DNA of 9,629 nucleotides from Leptotrichiaceae bacterium (GTDB lineage: Bacteria > Fusobacteriota > Fusobacteriia > Fusobacteriales > Leptotrichiaceae), in assembly GCA_030532815.1 (NCBI GenBank), contig JAUNKI010000069.1:1-9629 (forward strand), given 5' to 3'. The translations under genes were made by a program, and so were the position numbers. Positions 1 through 6,838 of the stretch are shown here, piece by piece (positions within the stretch are counted from its first letter, which is position 1; every line of letters starts with the position of its first letter). Under the pieces are notes generated by a model, which saw only the letters and a program-made list of their open reading frames with translations, made no database searches and was not told the origin of the DNA.

Positions 1-1368
1 TTTTTCCACTGAATCCAATCCTACATACTGAAGAAGTTTTACAGGAATAATATTGTTTGAAATTTCCAGAGCTTTCAGCAAAGTCATGCTGTCTCTGAAT
101 TTCCCGTCATAGTTTTTTGGAGACCAGCCACGAGTAGTAAGGGGCGAATCTTCCATAACATTATTCATTCCCATATTTTTCTGTATTGCAGCAAGGTAAA
201 CAAGAGGCTTGAAAGATGAACCGGGCTGTCTTAATGAACTTAATGCCCTGTTAAATTCTCCTTTTTTATAATTTTTTCCTCCGACCATAGCTTTTACAAA
301 TCCGTTACTCGGATCTATGGAAAATAATGCTCCGTTCAGTTTTTCACGTCGTCTTAAATTGTAGTTGCTTGTGAAAGCTTTATAAGCCGCTCTCTGCATG
401 TCCAAATCTACAGTTGCATAAATTTTATAGCCGTCAAACAGGAAGTTCTGATCATCTTCGTCGATTTTCAATATTTTTTTAACTTCGCTTAAAACGATAG
501 TAGTAAATTCAGGGGCAACATTTGAAGTTGATATCTGTTCTTCTTCATTTTTATTTTTTTCACCTGTATCGGCAAATACAATTTGCTCAGCTTTGGCCTG
601 ATCGTACTGTTGTTCATTTATAAAGCCGAAATTATGCATTTGAAAAAGGACAAGCTCCTGCCTTTTTTTTGCATTTTCAATTTTGGAATATTTTGACGGT
701 GATTTAGGCAGACTTGCCAAAATTGCAGCCTGTGCGATTGTCAAATCTTTAGGTTCCTTATTGAAATATTTTAAAGCGGCATTTTTTATACCGTAGGCAC
801 CTCTACCGAAATAAATGGTATTCAGGTAGTTTTCAAGTATTTCATCTTTAGTATATTTTCTTTCTATTTCAAGAGCAAGTATGGCTTCCTTTATTTTCCT
901 TACAAAAGTTCTTTCAGGAGTAAGAAAGGCATTTTTGGCCAGCTGCTGGGTAATCGTACTTCCTCCTTCACGCCTTTTGCCGGTTAATGTAAGAAACATT
1001 GCACGGGATATTCTTAAATAATCAAATCCGTGATGTGTCCTGAATTTTTTGTCTTCTATTGCCAGAAAGGCATTCTGGACATTCATAGGAACATCTTTTA
1101 TGCTTATAGGGTCTCTGCTTTCAATTGTTATTGTGTCCAGTTGGTTTCCGTTAATATCATATATTATGGACGGTGAAATAGGGCTGTAACTTTCTATGAG
1201 TTCAGTGGGAGTTTCTCCTCTAAGTGTAAATATCATATACGTAAAAAAGCCGATTCCCGCAATTAACAATACCCCAAAAAATTTTAAAAAAAATGAGAGA
1301 AAAATTCTTTTTTTACTTTTTTTTGGAGATTTTGTACCGGTTGTATTTATTTTATCTTTATTTTCCAT
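1..1368 (-). CDS. mrcA: Class A penicillin-binding protein (PBP1A type), C-terminal part missing at window edge
   Basis: Bifunctional peptidoglycan synthase that polymerises lipid II (glycosyltransferase family 51) and cross-links stem peptides (transpeptidase), anchored in the cytoplasmic membrane. The first 456 residues are visible. They show a lysine-rich cytoplasmic tail, one membrane anchor at about residues 22-48, and a GT51 domain with the EDKKFRTHHG motif (catalytic Glu105), GGSTITQQL near 135-143 and the ERKYTKDEILENYLN block near 169-183. The transpeptidase domain has the SxxK nucleophile motif SSFK (Ser384, Lys387) and an SxN motif SNN at 437-439. The KTG motif and the end of the gene lie beyond position 1. 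The start is the ATG at 1368-1366, seven bases after an AAAGGAG Shine-Dalgarno located inside the end of rlmN. The gene overlaps rlmN by 11 nt, so translational coupling is likely. The gene symbol follows the Gram-negative name; ponA or pbp1A would be equally valid. Confidence 0.95.
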   Translation of the reverse strand, partial: MENKDKINTTGTKSPKKSKKRIFLSFFLKFFGVLLIAGIGFFTYMIFTLRGETPTELIESYSPISPSIIYDINGNQLDTITIESRDPISIKDVPMNVQNAFLAIEDKKFRTHHGFDYLRISRAMFLTLTGKRREGGSTITQQLAKNAFLTPERTFVRKIKEAILALEIERKYTKDEILENYLNTIYFGRGAYGIKNAALKYFNKEPKDLTIAQAAILASLPKSPSKYSKIENAKKRQELVLFQMHNFGFINEQQYDQAKAEQIVFADTGEKNKNEEEQISTSNVAPEFTTIVLSEVKKILKIDEDDQNFLFDGYKIYATVDLDMQRAAYKAFTSNYNLRRREKLNGALFSIDPSNGFVKAMVGGKNYKKGEFNRALSSLRQPGSSFKPLVYLAAIQKNMGMNNVMEDSPLTTRGWSPKNYDGKFRDSMTLLKALEISNNIIPVKLLQYVGLDSVEK

Positions 1369-2428
1369 TTTTCATCTCCTTTTCAGCTTTTAACTGTCCG
1401 CATGCGGCAGCTATATCCTGACCTTTTGTTTCACGTAAAGTTACATTAACATTTTTTTCTTTAAGTAAAGTATAAAATTTTCTTTGTTTTTTATTAGAAG
1501 GAGTTTTATAAGGCTTTCCGATAACTTTATTATAAGGAATAAGATTAACCATACATGAAAAGGAACGTAAAAAACTTGCAAGTTCAAAAGCATCTTCCGC
1601 TTCACAGTTCAGGTCATCTATAAGAATGTACTCGAAAGTTATTCTGTTTTTAGTTTTTTTCTGGTAATTTATAAGAGCTTCCTTTAAATCCTTTATTTTA
1701 TACTTTTTATTAATAGGCATAATTTCAGTTCTTATATCATCCTTTACCGAATGAAGGGAAACAGCCAGATTAATTTGACTTTCGTCTTCAGTAAATTTAT
1801 TTATTCCCGGTATAATACCGCTTGTGGAAATTGTGAAATTTCTTTTGGAAAAATTCTGTCCTTTATCGGAATTCAGTATATTGACAGCTTCCATGACATT
1901 GTCATAATTCAGGAAAGGTTCTCCCATTCCCATAAAAACTGCATTATCAAGTTTACTGCCAATTTTTTTTAAATAATTCTGAACAAAATAAAACTGAAGA
2001 AGAATTTCCGAAACATCAAGATTTCTTTCATATTTCATTGTTGCAGTTGCACAGAAATCACAGCCGAGAAGACAGCCTATCTGAGAGGAAACACAGAGAG
2101 TGTATCTGTTTTTATGAGATATAAGCACACTTTCAATTAATTTTTCGTCTTTCAGCTCAAAAAGAAATTTTTCGGTATCTCCGTCATCGGAAATCTGATG
2201 AGTTTTATATTTCAGTTTAGGCAGATAAAATTTTCTTTTCAGAAGTTCCCTGTCCTTTTTTGAAATATTTGTAAATTCATCAAAATCAAATACAAGTTTA
2301 TTATGTAGCCAGTCATAAACCTGATCCGCATTAAATTTTTTCAGTCCCGTAACAGAAAAAATATCACGCAGTTTTTCCGAATTCAATCCCAGTATATTTA
2401 CTTTGTCGAGTATTTCCGCATTTAACAT
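1358..2428 (-). CDS. rlmN: Dual-specificity 23S rRNA (A2503-C2) / tRNA (A37-C2) methyltransferase RlmN
   Basis: Radical-SAM enzyme that methylates C2 of A2503 in 23S rRNA and of A37 in some tRNAs. At 356 aa it is family length. The 4Fe-4S/SAM motif CxxxCxxC is Cys119, Cys123, Cys126 (CLLGCDFC). The two methyl-transfer cysteines are also present: Cys112, seven residues before the cluster motif as in E. coli Cys118, and Cys343 in the C-terminal segment (E. coli Cys355). The SAM-binding GMGEP sits at 167-171. The N-terminal accessory domain (NILGLNSEKLRDIF, about 11-24) aligns with the start of the family, which favours the ATG at 2428. However, the only good Shine-Dalgarno (AAAGGAGG, 2475-2468) lies about 40 nt upstream of that ATG, with a small hairpin between. 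The gene follows the GntR gene by 70 nt and its 3' end overlaps the PBP gene. Confidence 0.96.
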   Translation of the reverse strand: MLNAEILDKVNILGLNSEKLRDIFSVTGLKKFNADQVYDWLHNKLVFDFDEFTNISKKDRELLKRKFYLPKLKYKTHQISDDGDTEKFLFELKDEKLIESVLISHKNRYTLCVSSQIGCLLGCDFCATATMKYERNLDVSEILLQFYFVQNYLKKIGSKLDNAVFMGMGEPFLNYDNVMEAVNILNSDKGQNFSKRNFTISTSGIIPGINKFTEDESQINLAVSLHSVKDDIRTEIMPINKKYKIKDLKEALINYQKKTKNRITFEYILIDDLNCEAEDAFELASFLRSFSCMVNLIPYNKVIGKPYKTPSNKKQRKFYTLLKEKNVNVTLRETKGQDIAAACGQLKAEKEMKNGK

Positions 2429-2441
2429 TATTGATTTAAAT

Positions 2442-2466
2442 AAGGCATTTTTGGAAAATATGCCTT
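2442..2466 (-). promoter_or_regulatory. Hairpin between Shine-Dalgarno and ATG of rlmN
   Basis: On the minus strand, AAGGCAT (2466-2460) and ATGCCTT (2448-2442) form a perfect 7-bp stem with an 11-nt loop. It starts right after the AAAGGAGG ribosome-binding site at 2475-2468, which lies too far from the ATG at 2428 to act in the usual way. An in-frame ATA codon (2461-2459) lies at ideal distance (6 nt) from that site, and a seven-codon frame (ATG 2448 to TAA) ends overlapping the rlmN ATG as TAATG. The structure is visible; any role in setting or regulating rlmN translation is inference. Confidence 0.4.
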
Positions 2467-2498
2467 TCCTCCTTTATTTTTCAAATTTATTAATAATA

Positions 2499-3236
2499 TT
2501 ATTTTTCTATATTGTTCAGTACCACTTTATATTCGTATTTATCTCCTCTTGCATAGGAAACCGTATATTCTATAACTCTGTTTTTTTCATAAGTAATCCT
2601 CTTTATAAGCATACATGAGGCTTCTCCCTTGTATCCGAGACTTTCCAGAATGGCTTTGTCCTTTACAATAAGAGAGGAGAATGCTTCGGTGGCTTTATCA
2701 AAGGAAACGTTATACTGTTCTTTAAAAATTGAGTACATCGGTTTTTCATTCAGCAATTCGGGATTGAAATTTTTGAATCTGTTTAAAGGAATAAACGTAT
2801 CTTCATACATTACAGGTTCATTATCAATTAATCTTAGCCGTTTAATATGCATTATATTTACCGATGAGGCAATTTTAAAAATTTCTGCAAGTTCTTTGCC
2901 GGCAGAAACAGTTTCATAGTCTAAAACACGTGAAGAGGGAATTTTCCCGGCTTTTACAGTTTCTTCATAAAAGCTGTAAAAAGCTGTCAGTTCCTGTTTT
3001 ATAGTTTTATGGGAAACAAAAGTTCCGTTACCGTGTAGCCTGTATACGAGGTTATCTTCTTCCAGTTTCTGGAGAGCCTGTCTTATTGTAGCTCTGCTGA
3101 CTTTAAACATATTTGCAAGATCTCTTTCGGGAAGCAAAGCCTCTCCTTCGGACAGTTCCTCATTTTTTATCCGAGTTTTAAAGTGGTCGTAAATTTGATA
3201 ATATAAAGGAATATTAACTGATTTTTTTTTTGCCAA
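2499..3236 (-). CDS. GntR/HutC-family transcriptional regulator (NagR/DasR/AgaR2-like), probable repressor of the divergent amino-sugar operon
   Basis: At 245 aa this is a full-length two-domain regulator. The N-terminal winged helix-turn-helix runs from about residue 9 to 75, with the LPERDLANMFKVSRATIRQAL recognition region (35-55) and the wing LVYRLHGNGTFV. The C-terminal UTRA effector-binding domain spans about 85-240, with typical R-L-R..EPVMYED and SYARGDKYEY blocks; in this family it binds a phosphorylated sugar. The start is TTG (3236-3234). An in-frame TGA at 3242-3240 blocks any upstream start, the next Met is residue 43 inside the DNA-binding domain, and an AAAGGA ribosome-binding site sits 8 nt before the TTG. 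Codons 2-5 contain a run of ten A. The gene is divergent from agaS, and a palindrome of this family's operator type lies at the agaS promoter, so control by amino-sugar 6-phosphate is the likely role. The effector is not shown by sequence. Confidence 0.92.
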   Translation of the reverse strand: MAKKKSVNIPLYYQIYDHFKTRIKNEELSEGEALLPERDLANMFKVSRATIRQALQKLEEDNLVYRLHGNGTFVSHKTIKQELTAFYSFYEETVKAGKIPSSRVLDYETVSAGKELAEIFKIASSVNIMHIKRLRLIDNEPVMYEDTFIPLNRFKNFNPELLNEKPMYSIFKEQYNVSFDKATEAFSSLIVKDKAILESLGYKGEASCMLIKRITYEKNRVIEYTVSYARGDKYEYKVVLNNIEK

Positions 3237-3281
3237 TGTTCAGTTCCTTTCCTAAAATTATAGAATCAATTTATTTTATAT

Positions 3282-3310
3282 ATAATACCATATTTTAAAG
3301 AAATAAGACA
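3282..3310 (-). promoter_or_regulatory. Candidate promoter of the GntR regulator gene
   Basis: On the minus strand an extended -10 element TGG-TATTAT (3290-3282) is preceded at 17 nt by a poor -35 (TGTCTT, 3310-3305). Initiation would be near 3275, about 40 nt before the TTG start. The whole spacer is AT-rich, so chance matches are easy. It lies about 150 bp from the palindromic operator, so autoregulation through that site is not obvious. Confidence 0.3.
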
Positions 3311-3398
3311 GAGTAAAATATAATATTTTTATTATACGGGAATTCTATTATTAAGTTATCAGAGAAAATTTAAATATAATTTTTTTTGAAAAAAGGGG

Positions 3399-3426
3399 TT
3401 GACAAAATAGAAAATTGTAATATAAT
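3399..3426 (+). promoter_or_regulatory. Sigma-70-type promoter of the agaS operon
   Basis: A perfect -35 TTGACA (3399-3404) and a perfect -10 TATAAT (3421-3426) are separated by 16 nt, with A/T tracts upstream (3365-3394) that could act as an UP element. Transcription should start around 3433-3436, giving an untranslated leader of about 65 nt. This is the strongest promoter match in the window, and it points into the operon. Confidence 0.85.
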
Positions 3427-3434
3427 ATTAATGT

Positions 3435-3454
3435 AAATTGGTTCATACCAATTT
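3435..3454. promoter_or_regulatory. Palindromic operator for the GntR/HutC regulator
   Basis: AAATTGGT (3435-3442), TCAT, ACCAATTT (3447-3454) is a perfect 8-bp inverted repeat with a 4-nt centre. The TGGT-N4-ACCA core and spacing match the operator type known for NagR/YvoA, DasR and related GntR/HutC amino-sugar repressors. It begins about 9 nt after the -10 box, over the expected transcription start, where a bound repressor would block initiation. The divergent regulator gene makes the pairing likely; binding itself is inferred. Confidence 0.8.
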
Positions 3455-3501
3455 TAAAAAGAATAAAAAAGTTATGGTTTTTAATTGAAAGAAGGGAAAT
3501 T

Positions 3502-4680
3502 ATGAGCACATTATTAGGAATGGAAGAAGAAATATTAAAAGAAAAAAAATCGTGGAATACTGCAAAAGAAATTACTCAACAACCTGAACTGTGGAAGGAA
3601 ACTATCGAAATATTTAAAAATTCCAAACCGAACCTGGAAAATTATTTGAAGAAAATAGGATTTGATAATGAATTTGAAGTAATATTTACAGGAGCAGGTA
3701 CTTCCGAATATGTAGGAAACATATTGGAACCTTTGTTAAGGAAAGATTCGGAAATTAGGTTCAGATCACTTGCGACAACGGATATTTTAACTAACCCTTT
3801 GAATTATCTGAAAAAGAACAGAAAAACACTGCTTGTTTCTTTTGCAAGATCGGGAGACTCTCCTGAAAGCATGGCTGTAGTAGATATTGCAAATAAAAAT
3901 GTGGAAGAAGTATACCATTTGTTTATAACATGCAATAAAGAAGGGGCATTAGCTAAAAGTTCGGAAAACAATGAAAAGGTATTTCTGTTATTAATGCCTG
4001 AAAAGTCCAACGATAAAGGATTTGCAATGATAAACAGTTTCAGTTGTATGCTTTTGTCGGGGATTCTCGTATTCGGAAATAACAGTGAAGAAATCACAGA
4101 AGAAATGAAAAAAATAATAATTCTTGCAGAAAATGAACTAAAGGAAAAATATCCGAAAATAAAGGAACTGGCAGATAATGACAATAAAAGAATTGTAATA
4201 CTCGGAAGCGGTATATTGAAAGGTCTGGCTGAGGAGCTTTCCTTAAAAGTAATGGAACTGAGCGGAGGAAAGGCGGTTTCAGTGAGTAATACGACTCTCG
4301 GCTTCAGACACGGTCCTAAAGCAATTATTAATGAGGAAACAATAGTGTTTAATCTTGTAAATCAGAATGAATATGCTCAAAAATACGATGAAGGTCTTTT
4401 GGAAGAAATGTTTGAAGACGGAAAATCCGATAGACTGGTTGCTTATTCCGTTACGGAAAATAATAAAATAACTGAAAATACCCATAATACAGTATTTCCT
4501 GTAAGTATATCGGATATAAAAAATAAGGAACTGTGCAGTCTTTTCATATATTTAATATATGGACAGATGTATGCTTTCTTTAAATCCCAATACCTGGGAA
4601 ATACTACGGACAATCCTTTTCCTACAGGAGAAGTGAACAGAGTAGTTAAAAAATTTAAAATACATAAATTTAACAATTAA
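3502..4680 (+). CDS. agaS: D-galactosamine-6-phosphate deaminase/isomerase AgaS (SIS-domain protein)
   Basis: Converts galactosamine-6-phosphate to tagatose-6-phosphate and ammonia in the cytoplasm. At 392 aa it has AgaS length and two sugar-isomerase (SIS) domains. The first, about residues 45-190, has the phosphosugar-binding GAGTSEY (64-70) and SFARSGDSPES (113-123). The second, about 215-365, contains LGSG (234-237) and LGFRHGPKA (266-274), the histidine-containing motif seen in this family. The C-terminal NPFPTGEVNRVVKKFKIH segment (371-388) is characteristic of AgaS rather than of GlmS or NagB enzymes. The start ATG follows AGAAGGGA with about 5 nt spacing. It is the first gene of the operon, 19 nt before the PTS IIB gene, which places deamination together with uptake. 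A function on another 6-phospho-amino sugar (glucosamine type) is less likely because the downstream aldolase is of the tagatose type. Confidence 0.9.
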   Translation: MSTLLGMEEEILKEKKSWNTAKEITQQPELWKETIEIFKNSKPNLENYLKKIGFDNEFEVIFTGAGTSEYVGNILEPLLRKDSEIRFRSLATTDILTNPLNYLKKNRKTLLVSFARSGDSPESMAVVDIANKNVEEVYHLFITCNKEGALAKSSENNEKVFLLLMPEKSNDKGFAMINSFSCMLLSGILVFGNNSEEITEEMKKIIILAENELKEKYPKIKELADNDNKRIVILGSGILKGLAEELSLKVMELSGGKAVSVSNTTLGFRHGPKAIINEETIVFNLVNQNEYAQKYDEGLLEEMFEDGKSDRLVAYSVTENNKITENTHNTVFPVSISDIKNKELCSLFIYLIYGQMYAFFKSQYLGNTTDNPFPTGEVNRVVKKFKIHKFNN

Positions 4681-4699
4681 ATTTAAAGGAGGAATTAAA

Positions 4700-5173
4700 A
4701 TGCCCAATATTTTATCAACGAGAATTGACAACAGGCTTATTCACGGTCAAGTGGGAATGACGTGGGTAAACAGTATTCAGGCGAATCTGGTATTAGTTGC
4801 CAATGATGAAGTTGCCGACGATCAGGTACAGCAGAATTTAATGGATATGGTTTTGCCTGAAGGAGTGCAGTCAAGATTTTTTACAATCGAAAAAACTATA
4901 AATGTTATTCATAAAGCTTCTCCTGCTCAAAAAATATTTATAGTAGTTAAAACTCCTCAAGATGCTCTGAAACTTGTGGAAGGAAATGTACCTATAAAAT
5001 ATATTAATGTAGGAAATATGCATTTTTCCGAAGGGAAAAAACAGATTTCCTCGACTGTTTCCGTAGATAAAAATGATATAGAAACATTTAAGAAGCTTTC
5101 CGAGTTGGGAGTAGAACTTGATGTAAGAGGAGTTCCCTCGGATAAAGGAAAAAATTTAATGGAATTATTATAA
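4700..5173 (+). CDS. agaV: PTS mannose-family IIB component, galactosamine/N-acetylgalactosamine type
   Basis: Cytoplasmic phosphocarrier that takes phosphate from IIA on a histidine and passes it to the sugar entering through IIC/IID. At 157 aa it has standard length. The phosphorylation-site motif RIDNRLIHGQV (8-18) places the active histidine at His15. The stretch LVLVANDEVADDQVQQNLM (31-49) and INVGNMHFSEGKKQI (about 101-115) closely resemble the AgaV/AgaB subfamily as I remember it from enteric bacteria, and are the basis of the substrate assignment. A strong AAAGGAGG ribosome-binding site precedes the ATG by about 7 nt. It lies 19 nt after agaS and 52 nt before the IIC gene. AgaV (N-acetylgalactosamine) and AgaB (galactosamine) cannot be separated from sequence reading alone. 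Confidence 0.9.
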   Translation: MPNILSTRIDNRLIHGQVGMTWVNSIQANLVLVANDEVADDQVQQNLMDMVLPEGVQSRFFTIEKTINVIHKASPAQKIFIVVKTPQDALKLVEGNVPIKYINVGNMHFSEGKKQISSTVSVDKNDIETFKKLSELGVELDVRGVPSDKGKNLMELL

Positions 5174-5225
5174 AAGAAAGTAACAAAATATTTAAAATAT
5201 AAATTTATGAAGAGAGGTGTTTTTA

Positions 5226-6008
5226 ATGTTCTTACAAGCATTATTAATTGGTTTGTGGGCAGGATTCTGTGGAATTGAACAGTTTGACGGGTTAGAAACG
5301 TTACACAGACCTATAGTGTCGGGACTGGTAGTCGGATTGATACTCGGAGACCTTAAAACAGGATTATATGTGGGAGGTATGCTCGAACTTGCTTATATGG
5401 GTCTGATGCCTTTAGCGGGAGCACAGCCACCTAACGTTGTAATCGGAGGTATTGTCGGTGTGGCAATTGCGATACTGTCAAAAGGAAATCTTCCTGCAGA
5501 TGCTGCAGTAGGACTCTCATATCCCTTTGCTTTAATGGCTCAGTTAATGGTTACTCTTATGTTTACGGCTTTTACACCGGTAATGCACAAAGCTGATAAA
5601 TTTGCAGATGAAGCAAATACTAAAGGTATAGAAATGATAAACTATTCACAGCTTATACTCAGATTTATTCTTTGGGGAGGAATTGCCTTTATAGTTGTTT
5701 TCTTTGGAGCCGATAAAACGGCAGGACTTGTAAAATTAATGCCTGAAGCTTTAATAGCAGGATTTAAGGTAGCAGGTGGTATGATGCCGGCAGTAGGGTT
5801 TGCGTTGCTTCTTAATATTATGCTGAAAAAAGAATATGTTCCGTTTTTAATAGTAGGATTTATTTTAGCTGCCTATTTGAAGCTTGATGTATTGGCAGTA
5901 GCATTATTGGGAGTTGCCGTGGCACTTTATGATTATTATACTGCGAACAGTAATTCAGTAAATGCCAATATTGTTAAAAAGGAGGAAAGTTACGATGATG
6001 GAATTTAA
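5226..6008 (+). CDS. agaW: PTS mannose-family IIC component (membrane permease subunit), AgaW type
   Basis: Integral membrane subunit that forms the sugar channel with IID. At 260 aa it is family length, with hydrophobic segments near residues 1-18, 30-46, 48-64, 70-86, 98-118, 142-162, 183-200 and 206-236. The conserved block LAGAQPPNVVIGGIVG (63-78) is a family hallmark. The start is the ATG at 5226, with AGAGG ending 8 nt upstream. An in-frame GTG at 5217 would add three residues but overlaps that ribosome-binding site, so I reject it. The protein ends in an acidic hydrophilic tail, EESYDDGI, as enteric AgaW does from memory. Its last codons overlap the start of the IID gene by 14 nt, and the AAGGAGG for IID lies within this gene, so translation of the two membrane partners is likely coupled. 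Confidence 0.92.
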   Translation: MFLQALLIGLWAGFCGIEQFDGLETLHRPIVSGLVVGLILGDLKTGLYVGGMLELAYMGLMPLAGAQPPNVVIGGIVGVAIAILSKGNLPADAAVGLSYPFALMAQLMVTLMFTAFTPVMHKADKFADEANTKGIEMINYSQLILRFILWGGIAFIVVFFGADKTAGLVKLMPEALIAGFKVAGGMMPAVGFALLLNIMLKKEYVPFLIVGFILAAYLKLDVLAVALLGVAVALYDYYTANSNSVNANIVKKEESYDDGI

Positions 6009-6816
6009 CAATTATGAAGATAAAGAAGTAAAAAAAGTTATAGACAAAAAATTATTAAATAAAATGGTAATCCGTTCTCTATTTTTACAATCGTCTTTTA
6101 ACTACGAAAGAATGCAGGCGGCAGGATGGCTCTACTCGCTTATACCCGGATTAAAGGCAATACATAAAAATAAAGAAGATTTGAAAAAATCAATGAAATT
6201 GCACCTTGAGTTTTTTAATACGCATCCGTTCCTTGTAAATTTTATTCAGGGTATGGTGCTGGCAATGGAAGAAAATAAGGAAGATATTGATACTATAAGA
6301 GGAATTAAAGTTGCTACTATGGGTCCTTTGGGAGGAATAGGAGATTCTATTTTCTGGCTGACGATTACACCTATTGCTGCCGGAATAGGTGCAGCACTGT
6401 CTATGGAATATCAGGTAGCAGGACCACTTTTCTTTATATTGGTTTATGTAACATCACAAATGCTGCTCCGTTATTTCCTGATGCATTATGGATATAGAAC
6501 GGGAGTTTCCGCAATTGCTACTTTAAAGGAGAATACTAAGAAAATTTCAAGAGCGGCTACTATAGTAGGAACTACTGTAGTAGGAGCATTAGTTGCCTCA
6601 TTTATCAATTTAAATATTATATCCGTTATCACTGCAGGGGCAGCGAAAGTGGAAATTCAGACAGGAGTTATTGATAAAGTAATGCCGAAATTATTGCCTG
6701 TATTGTATACATTCTTCATGTTATTTCTTATAAAAAGAAAAGTTTCTCCTATTTATCTTGTATTAATTACATTAACAATCGGGGTATTAGGTTCATTATT
6801 GGGAATTTTGGGATAA
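5995..6816 (+). CDS. agaE: PTS mannose-family IID component (membrane permease subunit), AgaE type
   Basis: Second membrane subunit of the mannose-family permease, found only in this PTS family. At 273 aa it matches the usual length. Key blocks are SLFLQSSFNYERMQAAGW (28-45), NTHPFLVNFIQGM (75-87) and the GPLGGIGDSIFW loop (110-121), all typical of IID. The C-terminal part has membrane segments near 189-214, 232-247 and 252-272. Start: two adjacent ATG codons, at 5995 and 5998. The AAGGAGG at 5979-5985 is 9 nt from the first and 12 nt from the second, so I take 5995. A longer reading frame from 5962 lies before this ribosome-binding site and would add eleven residues not seen in the family. 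It overlaps the 3' end of the IIC gene by 14 nt and is followed 22 nt later by the IIA gene. Confidence 0.92.
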   Translation: MMEFNNYEDKEVKKVIDKKLLNKMVIRSLFLQSSFNYERMQAAGWLYSLIPGLKAIHKNKEDLKKSMKLHLEFFNTHPFLVNFIQGMVLAMEENKEDIDTIRGIKVATMGPLGGIGDSIFWLTITPIAAGIGAALSMEYQVAGPLFFILVYVTSQMLLRYFLMHYGYRTGVSAIATLKENTKKISRAATIVGTTVVGALVASFINLNIISVITAGAAKVEIQTGVIDKVMPKLLPVLYTFFMLFLIKRKVSPIYLVLITLTIGVLGSLLGILG

Positions 6817-6838
6817 AAATTACGGAAAAGGTGAAAAA

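Noticed and set aside
1196..2919. Plus-strand open frames opposite the PBP, rlmN and regulator genes (for example 1196-1393, 1751-1972, 2403-2618, 2629-2919)
   Set aside because: They lie antisense to well-supported genes, lack ribosome-binding sites and have no family resemblance.
3282..3292. ATATGGTAT near the regulator promoter as a second operator for autoregulation
   Set aside because: Only one half-site is present; there is no matching ACCA half at the 4-nt spacing.
5217..5225. GTG start for the IIC gene
   Set aside because: It overlaps the ribosome-binding site that serves the ATG at 5226 at normal spacing.
3804..5241. Minus-strand open frames opposite agaS and PTS IIB
   Set aside because: They are shadows of strongly conserved plus-strand genes; the predicted peptides are Ser/Phe/Ile-rich as expected of antisense AT-rich DNA.
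5962..5994. Upstream ATG for the IID gene
   Set aside because: The AAGGAGG lies downstream of it, just before the tandem ATG at 5995/5998, and the added residues are not family-like.
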